Source of the DNA: Rhipidocladum racemiflorum
Lineage: Eukaryota > Streptophyta > Magnoliopsida > Poales > Poaceae
Reading direction: 5' to 3'
DNA length: 64,000 nucleotides
Assembly: GCA_036346355.1 (NCBI GenBank)
Contig: CM070592.1
Location: 38,838,193-38,902,192 of the forward strand
Below the pieces are notes generated by a model that was given only the letters and a program-made list of their open reading frames with translations, was not told where the DNA came from and did not search any database. Position numbers and translations under genes: made by a program. Of the stretch, positions 23,785-35,760 are shown piece by piece. The number at the start of each line of letters is the position of its first letter. Position 1 is the stretch's first letter.

Positions 23785-24209
23785 CCCCTTCAGACCTTGC
23801 TTGACCCCAAGCAAGCGCCATTGGAAATCGAGTCTGCAATACATTCAAATCCTCCCGGGTGGTAGATTCAGCCGATATATTCCTCCACTTCACCAGTCCT
23901 TGAACAATAGCCGAGCTCCCTTTTTTAACCAGCCTCCTCTCCAATATTTCTTCAGGTTCTGTCGGTGTTGCATCCAAATCTACCAATTTAGGTAATGCAG
24001 CAAATGTTGAAGAATAATGGTTTCAGCTGCGAAACATGGAAGATACGGTGGATTGAACTATCCGGTGGTAGATTCAACTTGTAAGTAGCTGTACCAATAC
24101 ATTCAGTAATCTCAAAGGGGCCAAAATATTTGTAAGCCAACTTAGGAAAGGATCTGTTCACTAAGGAATTTTGAGCATAAGGTTGTAACTTTAACAACAC
24201 TTTTTCTCC
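23785..24209 (-). pseudogene. G1 integrase C-terminus and chromodomain
   Basis: KYFGPFEITECIGTATYKLN and HRIFHVSQLKPLF (23988-24200) are the integrase C-terminal SH3-like fold. They are followed out of frame by a chromodomain (23790-23950: LERRLVKKGSSAIVQGLVKW). The tryptophan of the usual TWEDL box is arginine here. In chromoviruses this domain directs integration to marked chromatin. Confidence 0.82.
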
Positions 24210-24214
24210 AATTT

Positions 24215-27200
24215 TGTCGGGACCCGAATTTGCAAATCCGGACCCTCTGTGTATTCAGCACTAGTCCAGGATCACGCTAGTGCACACAGTCTCAACATCA
24301 GTAAATATCACAATCATACACAACGAGTAATAAAGTACTTTATAGAAAGGAAATATAACGGGTTGCTCAACCTTATGGTCAAGTTACAAAAGTATGCCTC
24401 GCAGGGCTAGAGTCTTATTCAAATAGAATCTGCAGCGGAAAATGAAGAAATCGCGTGGCGCCAACTAATATGCCACAGACAACTGACTGGGCTCTCCCCT
24501 AGCTTGTCGGCTCTTCCTGGAACTCCTCCTCCAGTGCTGGCGTTGATTCTTCTTCAACTGGCGTTGTATTGTGGCAAGGGTGAGTACTTGGTACTCAGCA
24601 AGTCATGCACAGAATGCAGCTAATATTCTATATGCATGGCTTAATACAAAGGATATGTTAACAGGTTCATTTGCAGTAAAGCAGTAGTTAGCAAGTAACA
24701 TAAGTAGATTCGAAAGCAGTAGAAGCAATGTAATATCAATAACTTTTCCAGGAGTTAAGTAAAAACTTTCCCTTTCCTAATCCACATTTCCATCAACGTC
24801 ATCATTAAACCCAACCAAACTTTTCAAGTTCAAGTTGTTTTCATGAAAGTCTAACCCTTGACTGTAATTCCCGAGCAAAGTCCAATGCCGCGGACACGGC
24901 TATTCGAATAGATTTTACACTCTACAAAGGTTATGCACTTTACCCACAAGATACAGCCAACGCCACAAAGGCGAGTGCCCGTAACAAAGTCTTTCAGAAA
25001 TTTCTAACAGCACAAGTGGGCCTCCCTGGTAATTGCACACTAACCCTTCCCTTAGCAAAGGCAAAGTCTAGGCCAATCAACCGTTAGATGGGTACCTGGC
25101 CGCAGCCCCGGTACGCTCCCCCGTACAACTACACAAAAGGTATAGTTGACACCCCGAGGTCCCACAGGTACGTTATTAGCAACTTAATCAACTAGGTCTG
25201 TCCCATTACGGATATGTGGTTGCACGTTTGACTCAGTTCAAAGGCTTGCAAGGTTAAGTCCTTAGGGTGACCAGGGCAAGACTACCCGAAGAACCAAATC
25301 AACTTCCCCGGTGCCACAACTGGCCCACCCGATCATTCTTGCCACATGCCCCGGTCTAAATCTATTTATCAAACCCCAGTTGATTACCATGCACCACGTG
25401 CCATCGATAACAACATCAATAACACATGACACTTCTCAAAAACACGTTCCATATGTCATTAAGTTAATGTTAACACGTAATTATCCAAAATCATGTTGTG
25501 ACTACGTGGCAGGTCTAAGCAATATACTACAACGGTCTAATTACCCATGTTGGAAATTTATTAATGTCCAACTAAATAATCCACAACTAGAGTGACAAGG
25601 GGTTCACGGCATACAACTATATACATCAAGATGTCATACAGCAACTAGGTATTTAACTAATCCCAGAATTAATCAACATAAATTCTAATTAAATTAGCAT
25701 GCAATACTTTGAAACAACATAATTTCAAAAGAATGGGCTCAACATGGTCAAAGCACAACTTACCTTCAAAGAGCACTTGTTCTTGGTCTTGAGCTGGCTC
25801 CTGGATCAACACCTCTCCTTCAAAGCCCTCGGGTACTTCAATGTCTACTCGTAATGCGTGCAAATAGCAATAAATAAATAAAACAGCAAATGCACATTGC
25901 TCAAAACCTCAAATAAAGTCCATAAACAGAAAGGGCATGATTTTACGAATTTTTAGAAATTGGAATCGCCCAAATCAGAGTTAAAATGCAAAAGTTATAA
26001 TTGTTTTAAGTTTAAAGAATCTATTAATTAAATAATAACAGAGAAAATTTCATATTAAAAAATTAATTAAAATTCATATTTAATTAGATCTCAATTTTAT
26101 AAAAATTTAGAAACTAGAATCGTTCAGATCGGAGTTAAAACGCAAAAGTTATAAGCGTTTGAAGTTTGAAAATTCAAATAAATCAATAAACCGAATTAAT
26201 TCATTTGTTTTTCTATTGGAAAATCAATTTATTGCGTCAGCAGGACACGTGGACCAATCAGAAGCCGCCACGTCACCTCGGGTCCATGGACCCGGCGCAC
26301 AGCATGGCTCGGGTCTACCGTGGACCTGGCCCACGAGGACATATCTCACTAACATGTGGGACCCCTCGGGTGACGTCAGCGTGACGTCACCGTGCCTCGG
26401 CCACACGGTACTGACACGTGGGCCCCACCGTGACGTCAACGGTGACGTCATGGTGCGGTTGGCTATCCCGCTGACACGCGTGCCCCACGTGACGTCACGC
26501 ATGACGTCAGCGGCGACCGGGCGACGCTGCGCAGACAGCGCCGGTCCAACTATCGGACACGTGGCGCAATCTGGGCCGTTGGTTTGAAAATCAACGGTCC
26601 AGACCAGATCTAATGTTACAACGCGGCTAACCCTAACCGTACGATCTAGATCTAACGGTTGAGATCTATCCAAGCACGGTGCGGTTCGCGGCTACGTGGC
26701 TCAATCTCGTGCGTTGGATCCAAAATCAACGGCTGAGATTAGATCTAAGCATCGTAACGTGGATTCCGTTACGGTGACGTGGACGAATGTGGGTCGTTGG
26801 ATTTAGATCTAACGATCTAGATCTAATCTGGTTTCTACGGTCAAAGGGATGACATGGACTCACCGTGACCGTGCGATGAAGATCCGACGGTGGATAGAGC
26901 TCGCGGTCCGGCGATGGCGCGCGGCGGAGCTGGGTTGCCGGGGACGGAGACGACGACACAGGGAACGGCGTTGCGGGCGTGCTCCAGCGAAGTGGATGGT
27001 AGCCTCCGACACGTCTTGTCCTTGCGGTTCCGGATCTGGGCTCGGTGACGGCGGAGGACGGCGAAAACAGCGGAAAACCGCGGCGGAGCACGAATCCAAC
27101 TACGGCGAGCGATTGCGGGCGCTCGGCGGCGGCTTGAGCGCGATGAGTTAGGGCTACAGGTGCGCACGGAAGAGGGCTACACGATGGCGGCGACGGCGCT

Positions 27201-27747
27201 TTAAATAGGGGCCTCGGCTTCCTTGAAAATCACGGAAACCGAGGACCACCCGTCTGCGGCGGCGGAATTCGAATTGGGTTCGAATTGGTCGATGTGGTGC
27301 AACGGTGGCCGTTGGATCAAGATCCAACGGTCACGCTACTTTCGGAGTGCGGCGGTTGGACCGAATCAGCGTCTTGGCTGGCTCGGGTCGGACTCGGACT
27401 CGGGTCTGACTCGGGCTCGGTCGCATGAACAGTACAAACCCACTCGGCATTTCCCAGCGATTAAATAATTAAAATAATTTCTAGAAATTCAAATAATTCA
27501 AGAAAAATAGCAAATTAATCAGAAAAATTCCAGAAAAATTCTGGAAAATACTTTGAGACATTTTGGACTCAAATAGAATATTTCCAACAAAACTTTATTT
27601 AAAACTTTTAATTCTTTAATTATTTCAAAAGGGAATAAATTCAAATTAAATACAAATAAATCCAAATAAATTCCAGAAAATTTCAAAAATTCACAAAAGT
27701 GCAGAATAACATTCAAACTTATGAAAAGCAAAAATTGGGGTGTTACA
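24215..27747. mobile_element. Solo LTR of a long-LTR gypsy element, 3533 bp
   Basis: It starts TGTCGGGACCCG and ends GGGGTGTTACA, flanked by the duplication AATTT (24210-24214 and 27748-27752), inside G1 pol. It has no gag or pol. Such long LTRs with TGTAACACCCC ends (on the reverse strand) are typical of Tekay/Del-type chromoviruses, so an unequal recombination product is likely. It contains a GC-rich promoter-like part (26220-27200) with clustered bZIP-type sites and AT-rich flanks. Confidence 0.85.
26371..26510. promoter_or_regulatory. Cluster of six TGACGTCA sites in the solo LTR
   Basis: The palindrome TGACGTCA occurs at about 26371, 26382, 26431, 26443, 26490 and 26502. CACGTG-type boxes lie nearby (GACACGTGG at about 26246, 26413 and 26557). 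TGACGTCA is the palindromic site of TGA/CRE-type bZIP factors. Further down, AGATCTAACGG-like words repeat (26640-26820). Confidence 0.7.
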
Positions 27748-28580
27748 AATTTGATATTGTCGATCTTGTCGATGTTTGTCAGCTTGAAGTTTCATGCGAT
27801 TTTAAGCGCAAGCCAAATGTTCCTTGAGCATATCCATATACTTCTCTCGGTCTTGAAGCAATTCATTAACCTCTTCGATTGAGCAGTTGCGGAAGAGGGA
27901 ATGAAACTGTAATGTGGTTCACAGCCGTATAGAGTCTTAAAAGGCGAACATCCCAAAGCAGAATGGAAGCTTGAAATGTACCACAACTCAGCCAAAGCCA
28001 ACCAGGCTTCCACTTCCGTGATGTGTCCTGGACGGCGCACCTCAAATACATCTCTAAACATTGATTCACCCGTTCACTTTGTCCATCAGTTTGTGGGTGG
28101 TAAGCCGTGTTGTATTGTAATTTCACATCCAATGCTTTGAAAAGCTCACGCCAAAGAGTACTTGTGAAGATCTTATCCTTGTTAGAAGTAATTGTCCTGG
28201 GTAACCCATGTAGTCGCACAATCTGTTCTAAAAACACCTTGGCCACCTTCTGAGCAGAAAAAGGATGCCTTAAGGGAAGGAAATGGGCATATTTCGAAAA
28301 GCGATCGACTACCACCATAATCACATTATAACCTTCGGACATCGGCAGACCTTCGACGAAATCCATCGTAACATCTTGCCAAGCTGCTTGAGGAATTGGA
28401 AGAGGTTGTAATAAACCTGCTACTTTGGACCTATCACTTTTTGCTCTCTAACAAACTTCACATTGTTTAACAAAACTTTCCACCCCATGTTTCATACCCG
28501 ACCAACTAAACAATTTCTTGAGCCGTTGATATGTGACATGTATTCCGGAATGTCCCCCAACTGCACTTGAATGGAAAATT
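27748..28580 (-). pseudogene. G1 integrase with altered catalytic residue
   Basis: The HHCC zinc domain lies at about 28448-28580 (HSSAVGGHSGIHVTYQRLKK, CEVC). The core lies at 27866-28366 with MDFVEGLPMSEGYNVIMVVV and HPQTDGQSERVNQC. The second catalytic aspartate, found in the SDRD box of relatives including G2, is replaced: the box reads TSNKDKIF. This N for D change alone would inactivate strand transfer. The C-terminal fold is cut by the solo LTR at 27747. Confidence 0.85.
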
Positions 28581-28589
28581 TGGATCAAT

Positions 28590-30607
28590 TTAGTTTGTAT
28601 TGCCAAGTTCTCACCAACCCAAATCCTCCTTCGGTGCCTGATGATTCCTTGATGTAATTCGAATCCTTTCTCGTCTAGACTGTGGACGGCGAGTTGAGCA
28701 AGGAGCTGTTGTGCCTTGTTATCAGTGGCATAAGAATTTATTATCTCTTGGATCCATAGTGGTTGAACTACCGAAGTCATTTGCATGTTCATCAAATGTC
28801 CTGCTCGGGACAAAGCATCTGCCACTACGTTCTCCTTTCCTCTCTTATAAACTATGCGGTATTGCAAACCCATTAGCCGAGCCATAGCCTTCCGTTGCAT
28901 TTGAGTCTGCAAGTGTTGCTCCTCAAGAAAACAAAGGCTGCGATGATCTGTTCGAATCGCAAACTCTTGTCGCTGCAAGTGCTATCTCCATTTGCTCACT
29001 GCTAGCATCACAGCAAGAAACTCCTTTTCATATATCGATAGCTTTTGATGCATAGGACCCAATGCCTTACTGAAAAATGCCACAGGGTTCCCTTGTTGCA
29101 TCAACACCGCTCCTACCCCAAAATCACAAGCATCAGTTTCAACTTCAAATGTTTGCTCAAAATCTGGCAACTTAAGCACAAGAGTTGTCGCCATTGCTTT
29201 CTTTAACTGAAGAAAGGCCCCCTCCGCCTGATCATTCCATTCAAAAGCTTTCTTCTTGAGCAAATTAGTCAGTGGTCGGGCTATAATTCCATAGTTTCTC
29301 ACAAATTTTCTGTAGTATCCCGTAAGACCTAAGAAGCCTCTTAATTCAGTCGCACATGTAGGTCTCGGCCATTGCATCATCGCTTGAGTCTTTTGTGGAT
29401 CTGCCTCCACCCCTTGGTCTAAAATGATATGTCACAAATACTCCAAATGAGTTTGAGCAAAAGTACACTTGGATCTCTTAACAAAGAATTGGTTTGTTTC
29501 CCAAGTTCTCAAAACAGTGTCCAATTGTTCAATACGAGTATTAATATTCGGGCTATAAATCAAGATGTCATCCATGAACACCAATACAAATTTTCTGAGA
29601 TATGCCGACAACACTGAGTTCATCACACATTGAAAGGTAGCGGGTGCATTGGTGAGGCCAAATGGCATCACTCTAAACTGATAATGCCCGTGGTGGGTTT
29701 TGAACGCCGTCTTAGGTCCATCTTCTTCCCTCATTCTGATTTGATGATACCCTGCTCTTAAATCTAGTTTGGAAAAGTATTTAGTACCGGCCAATTCATC
29801 TAAAAGCTTGTCAATCACTAGCATAGGAAACCGGTTCTTCACTGTCAGATCATTCAAACGCCTATAATCCACACAGAACCTCCACGTTCCGTCCTTCTTT
29901 TGCACTAGTAGTACTGGTGAGGCAAAAGGGCTAACACTTGGAATAATAATCCCTGAGTCAAGCATTTCAGCCACTTGTTTTTCAATTTCATCCTTGTGCA
30001 ATGGGGCGTAACGGTATGGCCTTGTGTTGACCGGGGTAGCTCCAGGCACCAAGGATATCACATGATCGTACTCTCTTTTGGGAGGTAAGCCCTTTGGTTC
30101 CGCAAACACAAAGGCATATCGATCAATAACTTCACCTATTCCGTCCGAAATTGTTTCATTGGCAGATGACTCTTCTTGTTCAATTATGACCATCGCCCAA
30201 ATTTCATTACCCTTTCTCCACTTATCAAACTGGTCTGAAGACAAGGACTTCACCTCACTCTGTTTCTCATTTCTTACTCCCTGCAGCTATATGGGAACCC
30301 CCTTGTACACAAATTCAATTCTCCTGTCTTCCCAATGACAAGTCATAGGACTGTGTGTTCGAAGCCAATCCATACCTAATATTGCATCGTATGCTCCCAA
30401 ATCCAACACTCTCAAATTGGTTTGAAATGTATACCCTTGTGCCCACCATTCAAACTTGGGTACCCAACTGTCACACTGCACGGTATCCCCATTAGCCACT
30501 ATCACTCCAATTGGTTTTGTCTTTTGAGGAACGCAACCAATCCGATTCAAGAATCTCACATTCACAAAGCTATGAGTTCTCCCGGAATCCACAAGGAAAA
30601 GCATCAC
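28590..30607 (-). pseudogene. G1 protease, reverse transcriptase and RNase H
   Basis: Protease (30287-30607) has the aspartic motif DSGRTHSF and the flap-side ILGMDWL. After a stop, reverse transcriptase (29432-30253) shows KKDGTWRFCVDYRRLN, KLDLRAGYHQIRM and the catalytic FMDD. RNase H (28982-29410 and the next frame down to about 28600) shows ETDACDFGVGAVL and a TDHRSL box. Three short breaks separate otherwise well-kept open frames, which implies moderate age or sequencing indels. Confidence 0.88.
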
Positions 30608-31435
30608 TTAGTTCTTAACCAAAGCTAGGATACGCATAGTCTCTCCCCCTTCAGTCCCTGACAGTGCATTAACCGACAATTGATACTTTTCTTCATTGCA
30701 CAATTCAGCTTCCTCCATCAAATCTAGTAGTGTGTCCGACAGTAATTCACCTTGATCCTCCACCGCCATAGCTTGTAGTTGGGCTTGTGTCTTCTTCTTG
30801 CAGTTCAAATAATGGTTTGGCTCATACTTATCTCCACACTGATAACAAAGTCCATTTGCTCTCCTGTAATCCCTTAACTGTCTAGCCTTCATCAGCTCTC
30901 CTTGATTCATCTTCTGCAAGTTAGACTGAGATTCTGATTTATTCATTCCAACACCATCTCTACTATTTCCCAACTTGTTTATCCAGTTTCTACCCCTCTC
31001 AATCACATCCTGTTGTATCCGAGCTAGCAGTGCAGCTCAATCAACACTCTCGGGAATTTGTCCTTGGACTGCTCCCCTCAATTCTGACTTTAACCCTTTC
31101 ACAAAATGAGACACAAATAATTCTTCTCCATAATATGGATTGTGCATGAGTATCTCATACATGAGTTCCTTAAAATGATTCTTATACTCAGCCACTGTTC
31201 CTATTTGTTTGATCTCTACCAAATCTCCCAAAAGCTTCCGGTGATCATATGCCCTAAACTTTTCCTCCACCGCTCGAATGAATTGAGCCCAATCTCCAAT
31301 TCCATGTCTTGTCTTGTATACTTGCAGCCAACGGGCAGCATTGCCCTCCATGTGCATAGTTGCCGCATTAACCCACAAAGCTTCAGGGATTTTGCAGCTC
31401 AAAGTCCAGATGATCAAGGTCAGCTCTGATACCAA
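30608..31435 (-). pseudogene. G1 gag remnant
   Basis: The conserved gag core (NAATMHMEGNAARWLQVYKT, AVEEKFRAYDHRKLLGDLVE) begins directly beside the primer-binding site with no ATG, so the leader and gag N-terminus were deleted. A stop separates it from a second part with a CCHC knuckle (CYQCGDKYEPNHYLNC, about residue 53 of that part) at 30608-31006. It is nonfunctional. Confidence 0.82.
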
Positions 31436-31436
31436 A

Positions 31437-31789
31437 TGTTAGCCCCCTTGGCCACTGACTGAGTCAGGACGTGAGGATCGAATGGATTGAGGAAGAAGAA
31501 AGCAAAACAAGGAAGAACAGAGAGACGAAACAAAAAAGCAACAAGTTGTTTCATTACTTGGACGAAACTCCATTCTGTTAAAACCACTCCTTATATACTC
31601 CTGTCTAGACCTGAATTTCCACTATTACCCCTTTAGAATATACCCAATACCCTTTCTATCTATTCTACTGAAAGTGTTGTGTGACAATTGCATTACGGCT
31701 ACAGTAATACTATTGCCCGTCACTCCATTGCCCTGGCGTCTCGACTTGCACTCGCGCCTGGCGACTCTGCTTCCTCTAGCGTGGTGACA
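31437..31789 (-). repeat. G1 5' LTR
   Basis: This is the uninterrupted 353-bp LTR. Comparison with it defines the exact Helitron insertion in the other LTR: here AACAAGTTGTTTC is continuous. Confidence 0.93.
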
Positions 31790-31794
31790 CCCCT

Positions 31795-32150
31795 TGCCGC
31801 CGACGTCGTCAGGGCGTGAGGTTCGATCGGATTGGAGAAGAAGGAAAGGAAGAAACAGCGAGAGGAAAAGAGATAACAACATAAAAGGTAAAGTAATCTG
31901 TTTCTTTACTTCGATGACCTTCCATTCTGGTACAACAGCTTTATATAGTCCATTCCGGTTCCAAAATTCCCCTTTTACCCTTCAATCTATTACCAGTAAC
32001 TCTTCTAATTCATATGTTGTAATTACTATTTTGACAATCTCTTTACAGCTACAGTTTAGCTTAGTTAACTTTGTCCGTCTGTCCGTTGCCCTTGGTATCG
32101 ACCCTATATTGATAGGCAGCGACGACTCTACATCCCTTGTAGCGGTAACA
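31795..32150 (-). repeat. G2 3' LTR, main part
   Basis: It is homologous to the G1 LTR over its length (GTCAGGGCGTGAGGTTCGAT versus GTCAGGACGTGAGGATCGGA) and ends ...GCGGTAACA. Its first 13 bases lie at 22387-22399 on the other side of G1. Confidence 0.85.
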
Positions 32151-33519
32151 GTATCTCCCCATGTAGAATTTGCTTGACCCCAAGCAATTGCCATTGCATA
32201 GCAAGCTCGCAAGACAGTCAAATCCTCCCAAGTTGCAGATTCCATCGGTATGCCCGTCCACTTAATTAGTCCTTGAGCAACAGCAGAGCTTCACTTTTTA
32301 ACCAATCTCCGCTCAAGTATTTCTTCAGGCTCTGTAAACCGTACGTCCAGATCGACAAGCTTGGGCAACTCTGTAAATGTTGGAGAGTAATCTGGAGTGA
32401 ACGGCTTCAACTATGAGACATGGAAGACCGAATGGATCTGACTATTAGATGGTAAATCCAACTTGTACGCAGCTGAACCAATCCGTTCAATAATCACAAA
32501 GGGACCATAAAAATTTTATGCTAATTTAGGGAAGGGCCTATTCACCAATGAACTCTGGGCATAAGGTTGTAATTTCAACAACACTTTTTCACCAACTTGG
32601 AATTGTCGATCCTGTCTTTTTTATCAGCTTGAACCTTCATACGATTTTGAGCTCGGACCAACTGTTGTTTGATCATGTTCGTATATTTCTCTCTATCCTG
32701 GAGCATTTCATTAACCTCTTCTGACCGGCCAGTCATTGGTTTGGGTATGAGGCCATAGTGTGGATCACTGCCATATAACGCCTTAAAGGGTGAACACCCC
32801 AAGGAAGAATGGTAGCTCGTGTTATACCAAAATTCAGCTAAAGCTAGCCAAGACTTCCACTTCCCAGGTGCGCATGAACTGCACACCTCAAATACATCTG
32901 TAAACATTGATTTACTCGCTCTCTTTGCCCGTCTGTCTGTGGGTGGTACGCAGTGCTAAATTGCAGTTTGATGTCAAGTGCTTTGAAGATATCGCGCCAA
33001 AATATACTGATGAAAATTTTATCTCTATCAGATGTAATGGTCTTGGGTACGCCATGTAATTTGACTATATGATCCGAGAATACCTTGGCCACTTTCTGTG
33101 CAGTGAAAGGATGTCGTAGGGGAAGAAAATGGGAGTACTTGGTGAAACGATCTACCACCACCATAATTACATTATAGCCTTTAGACATCGGCAGTCCTTC
33201 AATGAAATCCATTGTGACATCTTGCCAGGCCGCTTGAGGAAGTGGGAGAGGTTGCAATAACCCTGATAATTTAGATCTTTAACTCTTTGCCATTTGATAG
33301 GTTTCACACTGCTTAACAAAGCTTTCCACCCCTTGTTTCATGCCAGCCCAGCTAAATAATTTCTTGAGTCGCTGATAAGTAACCTGGATTCCCGAATGCC
33401 CACCAATTGCACTCGAATGGAAGGCCTGGATCAGTTTAGTTTGTACTATCGAATTCTTACCTAACCATATCCTGCCTTGGTGTCTGATTATCCCTTTGTG
33501 TAACTCAAATCCATTTTCA
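32151..33519 (-). pseudogene. G2 pol 3' part: integrase and chromodomain
   Basis: Minus-strand order is: part of the integrase zinc finger (33290-33519), then the core at 32844-33257 (QDVTMDFIEGLPMSKGYNVI, TSDRDKIF, HPQTDGQRERVNQC). The C-terminal fold is at 32575-32907 (CSPFKALYGSDPHYGLIPKP), and a chromodomain piece near 32160-32340 has ESATWEDLTVL. The D, D and E catalytic residues are visible. Frameshifts break it near 32870 and 32570, so it is not functional as read. The chromodomain marks the chromovirus branch of gypsy elements. Confidence 0.85.
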
Positions 33520-34539
33520 TCAGGTTCTTCGCCTTCGCCGAGAGAGGAGGCCCAGGCACCTCTTCCTCCTCGCTTGGTTGTGGGTTAGATGGATGGGATT
33601 GACAAGATCGGCACGACGCTCTGCCTCCCGACGCCGGGCAGGTCGGCGATGAAGTTAGCCCTGAAGCCGGCGGCAGCCGAGGAGGACCAGCAGTAGCACG
33701 CTGCCACCTCATCCTCCCTCCTCGTCGGCGCCGCTGTATCCTCCATCCTCGTAGCCCGCGCCACCATCTCCGTTTCATTCGATTTGGTGTACAGAGGATA
33801 CTACTTCCTTGGGGTACGACGCTTCCTTGGAGGCAATTTCGGCGATGTCGCTCCCCACACCGCCCCCGAACAACGGAGCGGCCGCGCTCCCACCCCCATC
33901 AGGCACGGACATGACAAGTATCTTCTTCCGCAACCAGCTTTGTCTCATCTCCTACCCGCTCAACTGCAACAATTATACGGTGGATTGTTTAATAGCAACC
34001 CTTTCCAGTTTTGTTGTTTTGGCGTTTACACGGTGTTTTTTGGGTCTAGATGTGTTGCACCTCCACTAACTCCCCTGCAAAGCACTCTAAATTTGTTAGG
34101 GTTTGGTTGCTTGATAGTCTTCCACCTTTCAATATATGAATTGCCTAGGGCTCGGTACTTGATAGTGCTCCTCTGGTATGTAGTGGCAACAGACATGTCC
34201 ATAGTTTATGTTTTTGTCTCTGTTGCCTTTTGTTGCGAAGGATTGTGTGAGCGGTTTTCTAGGTCTTTCAGAGTGATTAACCCGCTTATAATGAACGCTG
34301 ATGAGATTTAATTTGCACCATGGCCATAGCTGGGGAACCATTCTTTTGTTATGGAGAGAAGGCTGCTGTTGGATTGCATATTGAAAATGATTGTTGTGAT
34401 GATGAGACAGACACCTAGGGTTGTGTTAGAAAAGAGAGGAGAAATGGTGGTGAGAAGATAGAATGGCAAGTGGAAAGTTAGTTCAAGACTTCAAGGTGAT
34501 GGTGGCGGGGAGGTGGAGGCTGTTGGATCTGGTTTGTTT

Positions 34540-35760
34540 GTATTTGATACATGATTGTGTTTGCAGGTTCATCTATTCGACCATCTGAATGGTGGTAGGG
34601 AGGGGTGAGCTACAAAAGTGAATTGAGTGGACTGTTTTTATTTGAAATGTGATCATTTTTGTCTATTGTTCCACTCAATAACAGGAAGAAGGTTTTGAAT
34701 GTTGTTAAGTAATTAAGTGCCAATTCTGTTTATTCTATTGGAAGACTTGGTGGAAAAATAGTGGCAATATACGTGGCATTAAAAATCTGATTATGGAAAT
34801 TGAGCTAGGTAGGCCTAATTACTTTATATATGGATGGGTGAAACACCACAGCAAAACACTAACAACACACAATGCATTGACTCTCCTTGGATGGGGTTCT
34901 TAAGTAGAGTTGTAACACTTCCTAGATTCTAGGAAAGAAGACATTCTGCAAATTAAGATTTTGCGATAGTGATTAGGGGAAGGACTTGGGGAGGTAGAGG
35001 AGGAGGTCATCTACAAAAAGGCATGTAGGGACATTTTTCTACATGTCGCAAAATCATGGACATCTATTTCTTTGTTTGGATTTCCAAATCAATATTAATA
35101 TCAGAAACTGTTTATACTTTAATCCAAAAAGAAACTCTAAGTATATTTTTTTGGTTGAATTGTATTTGATACACGACCTTTTTGGTGGAATTGTATTTGA
35201 TACCCGACCGTGTTTGCAGGTTCGTCTATTCGACTATCTGAATGGTGGTAGGGAGAGGTGAGCTACAAAGGTGAATTGGAATAGACTGTTTTTATTTGAA
35301 ATATGATCATTTTTGTCAATTGTTCTACTCAATAACTGGAAGAAGATTCTGAATGTTGTTAAGTAATTAAGTGTCAATCCTGCTTATTCTATTTGAAAAT
35401 TTGGTGGAAAAATAATGGCAGCATATGTGGAATTAAAAATCTGGTTGTGGAAGTTGACCTAAGTAGGCTTAATTACTTTATATGGATGGGGTGAAACACC
35501 ATCGCAAAGGACTAACAACACACAATGCATTGAGCAACACTTCCAATGATTAGGTGAATGAGTTGGAAAGGTAGGGAGGAGGTCAGCTACAGCCTACAGG
35601 AAGGCATGCAGGGACATTTTTCTACATGCTGCAAAATGATGATCATCCATTTCTTTGTTTCTATTTCCAAATCAATATTAATGTCAAAAGTTGTCTATAC
35701 TTCAATCCAAAAGTAAACAATTTGTATATATTTTTGGCTTAATTGTGTGATAACTGAAAT
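34540..35760. repeat. Two direct copies of a ~600-bp segment in the Helitron
   Basis: The block starting near TCTATTCGACCATCTGAATG (34573) recurs near TCTATTCGACTATCTGAATG (35226), and the downstream block with GCAGGGACATTTTTCTACAT-like sequence (35025 and 35612) also recurs. The spacing is about 650 and 590 bases, so the copies diverged by indels after duplication. Confidence 0.78.

Larger units (their letters stand above)
22400..31789 (-). mobile_element. G1: Ty3/gypsy chromovirus inserted in the G2 LTR
   Basis: The LTRs are 22400-22508 plus 23522-23780 (3' LTR, split by a Helitron) and 31437-31789 (5' LTR, 353 bp). They start TGTTAGCCCCCTTGGCC and end GTGGTGACA. The duplication CCCCT flanks it (22395-22399 and 31790-31794). 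The primer-binding site TGGTATCAGAGC (minus strand) is at 31423-31434, and a purine tract AAGGGGGTAC touches the 3' LTR. Gag, protease, reverse transcriptase, RNase H, integrase and chromodomain follow in gypsy order. A 3.5 kb solo LTR interrupts the integrase tail. Short LTRs plus a chromodomain suggest the Reina branch, by inference. Confidence 0.93.

Noticed and set aside
33784..34311. 175-codon open frame as a host gene
   Set aside because: It overlaps another open frame, has no recognisable domain, and lies inside a Helitron. It is kept only as possible captured sequence.
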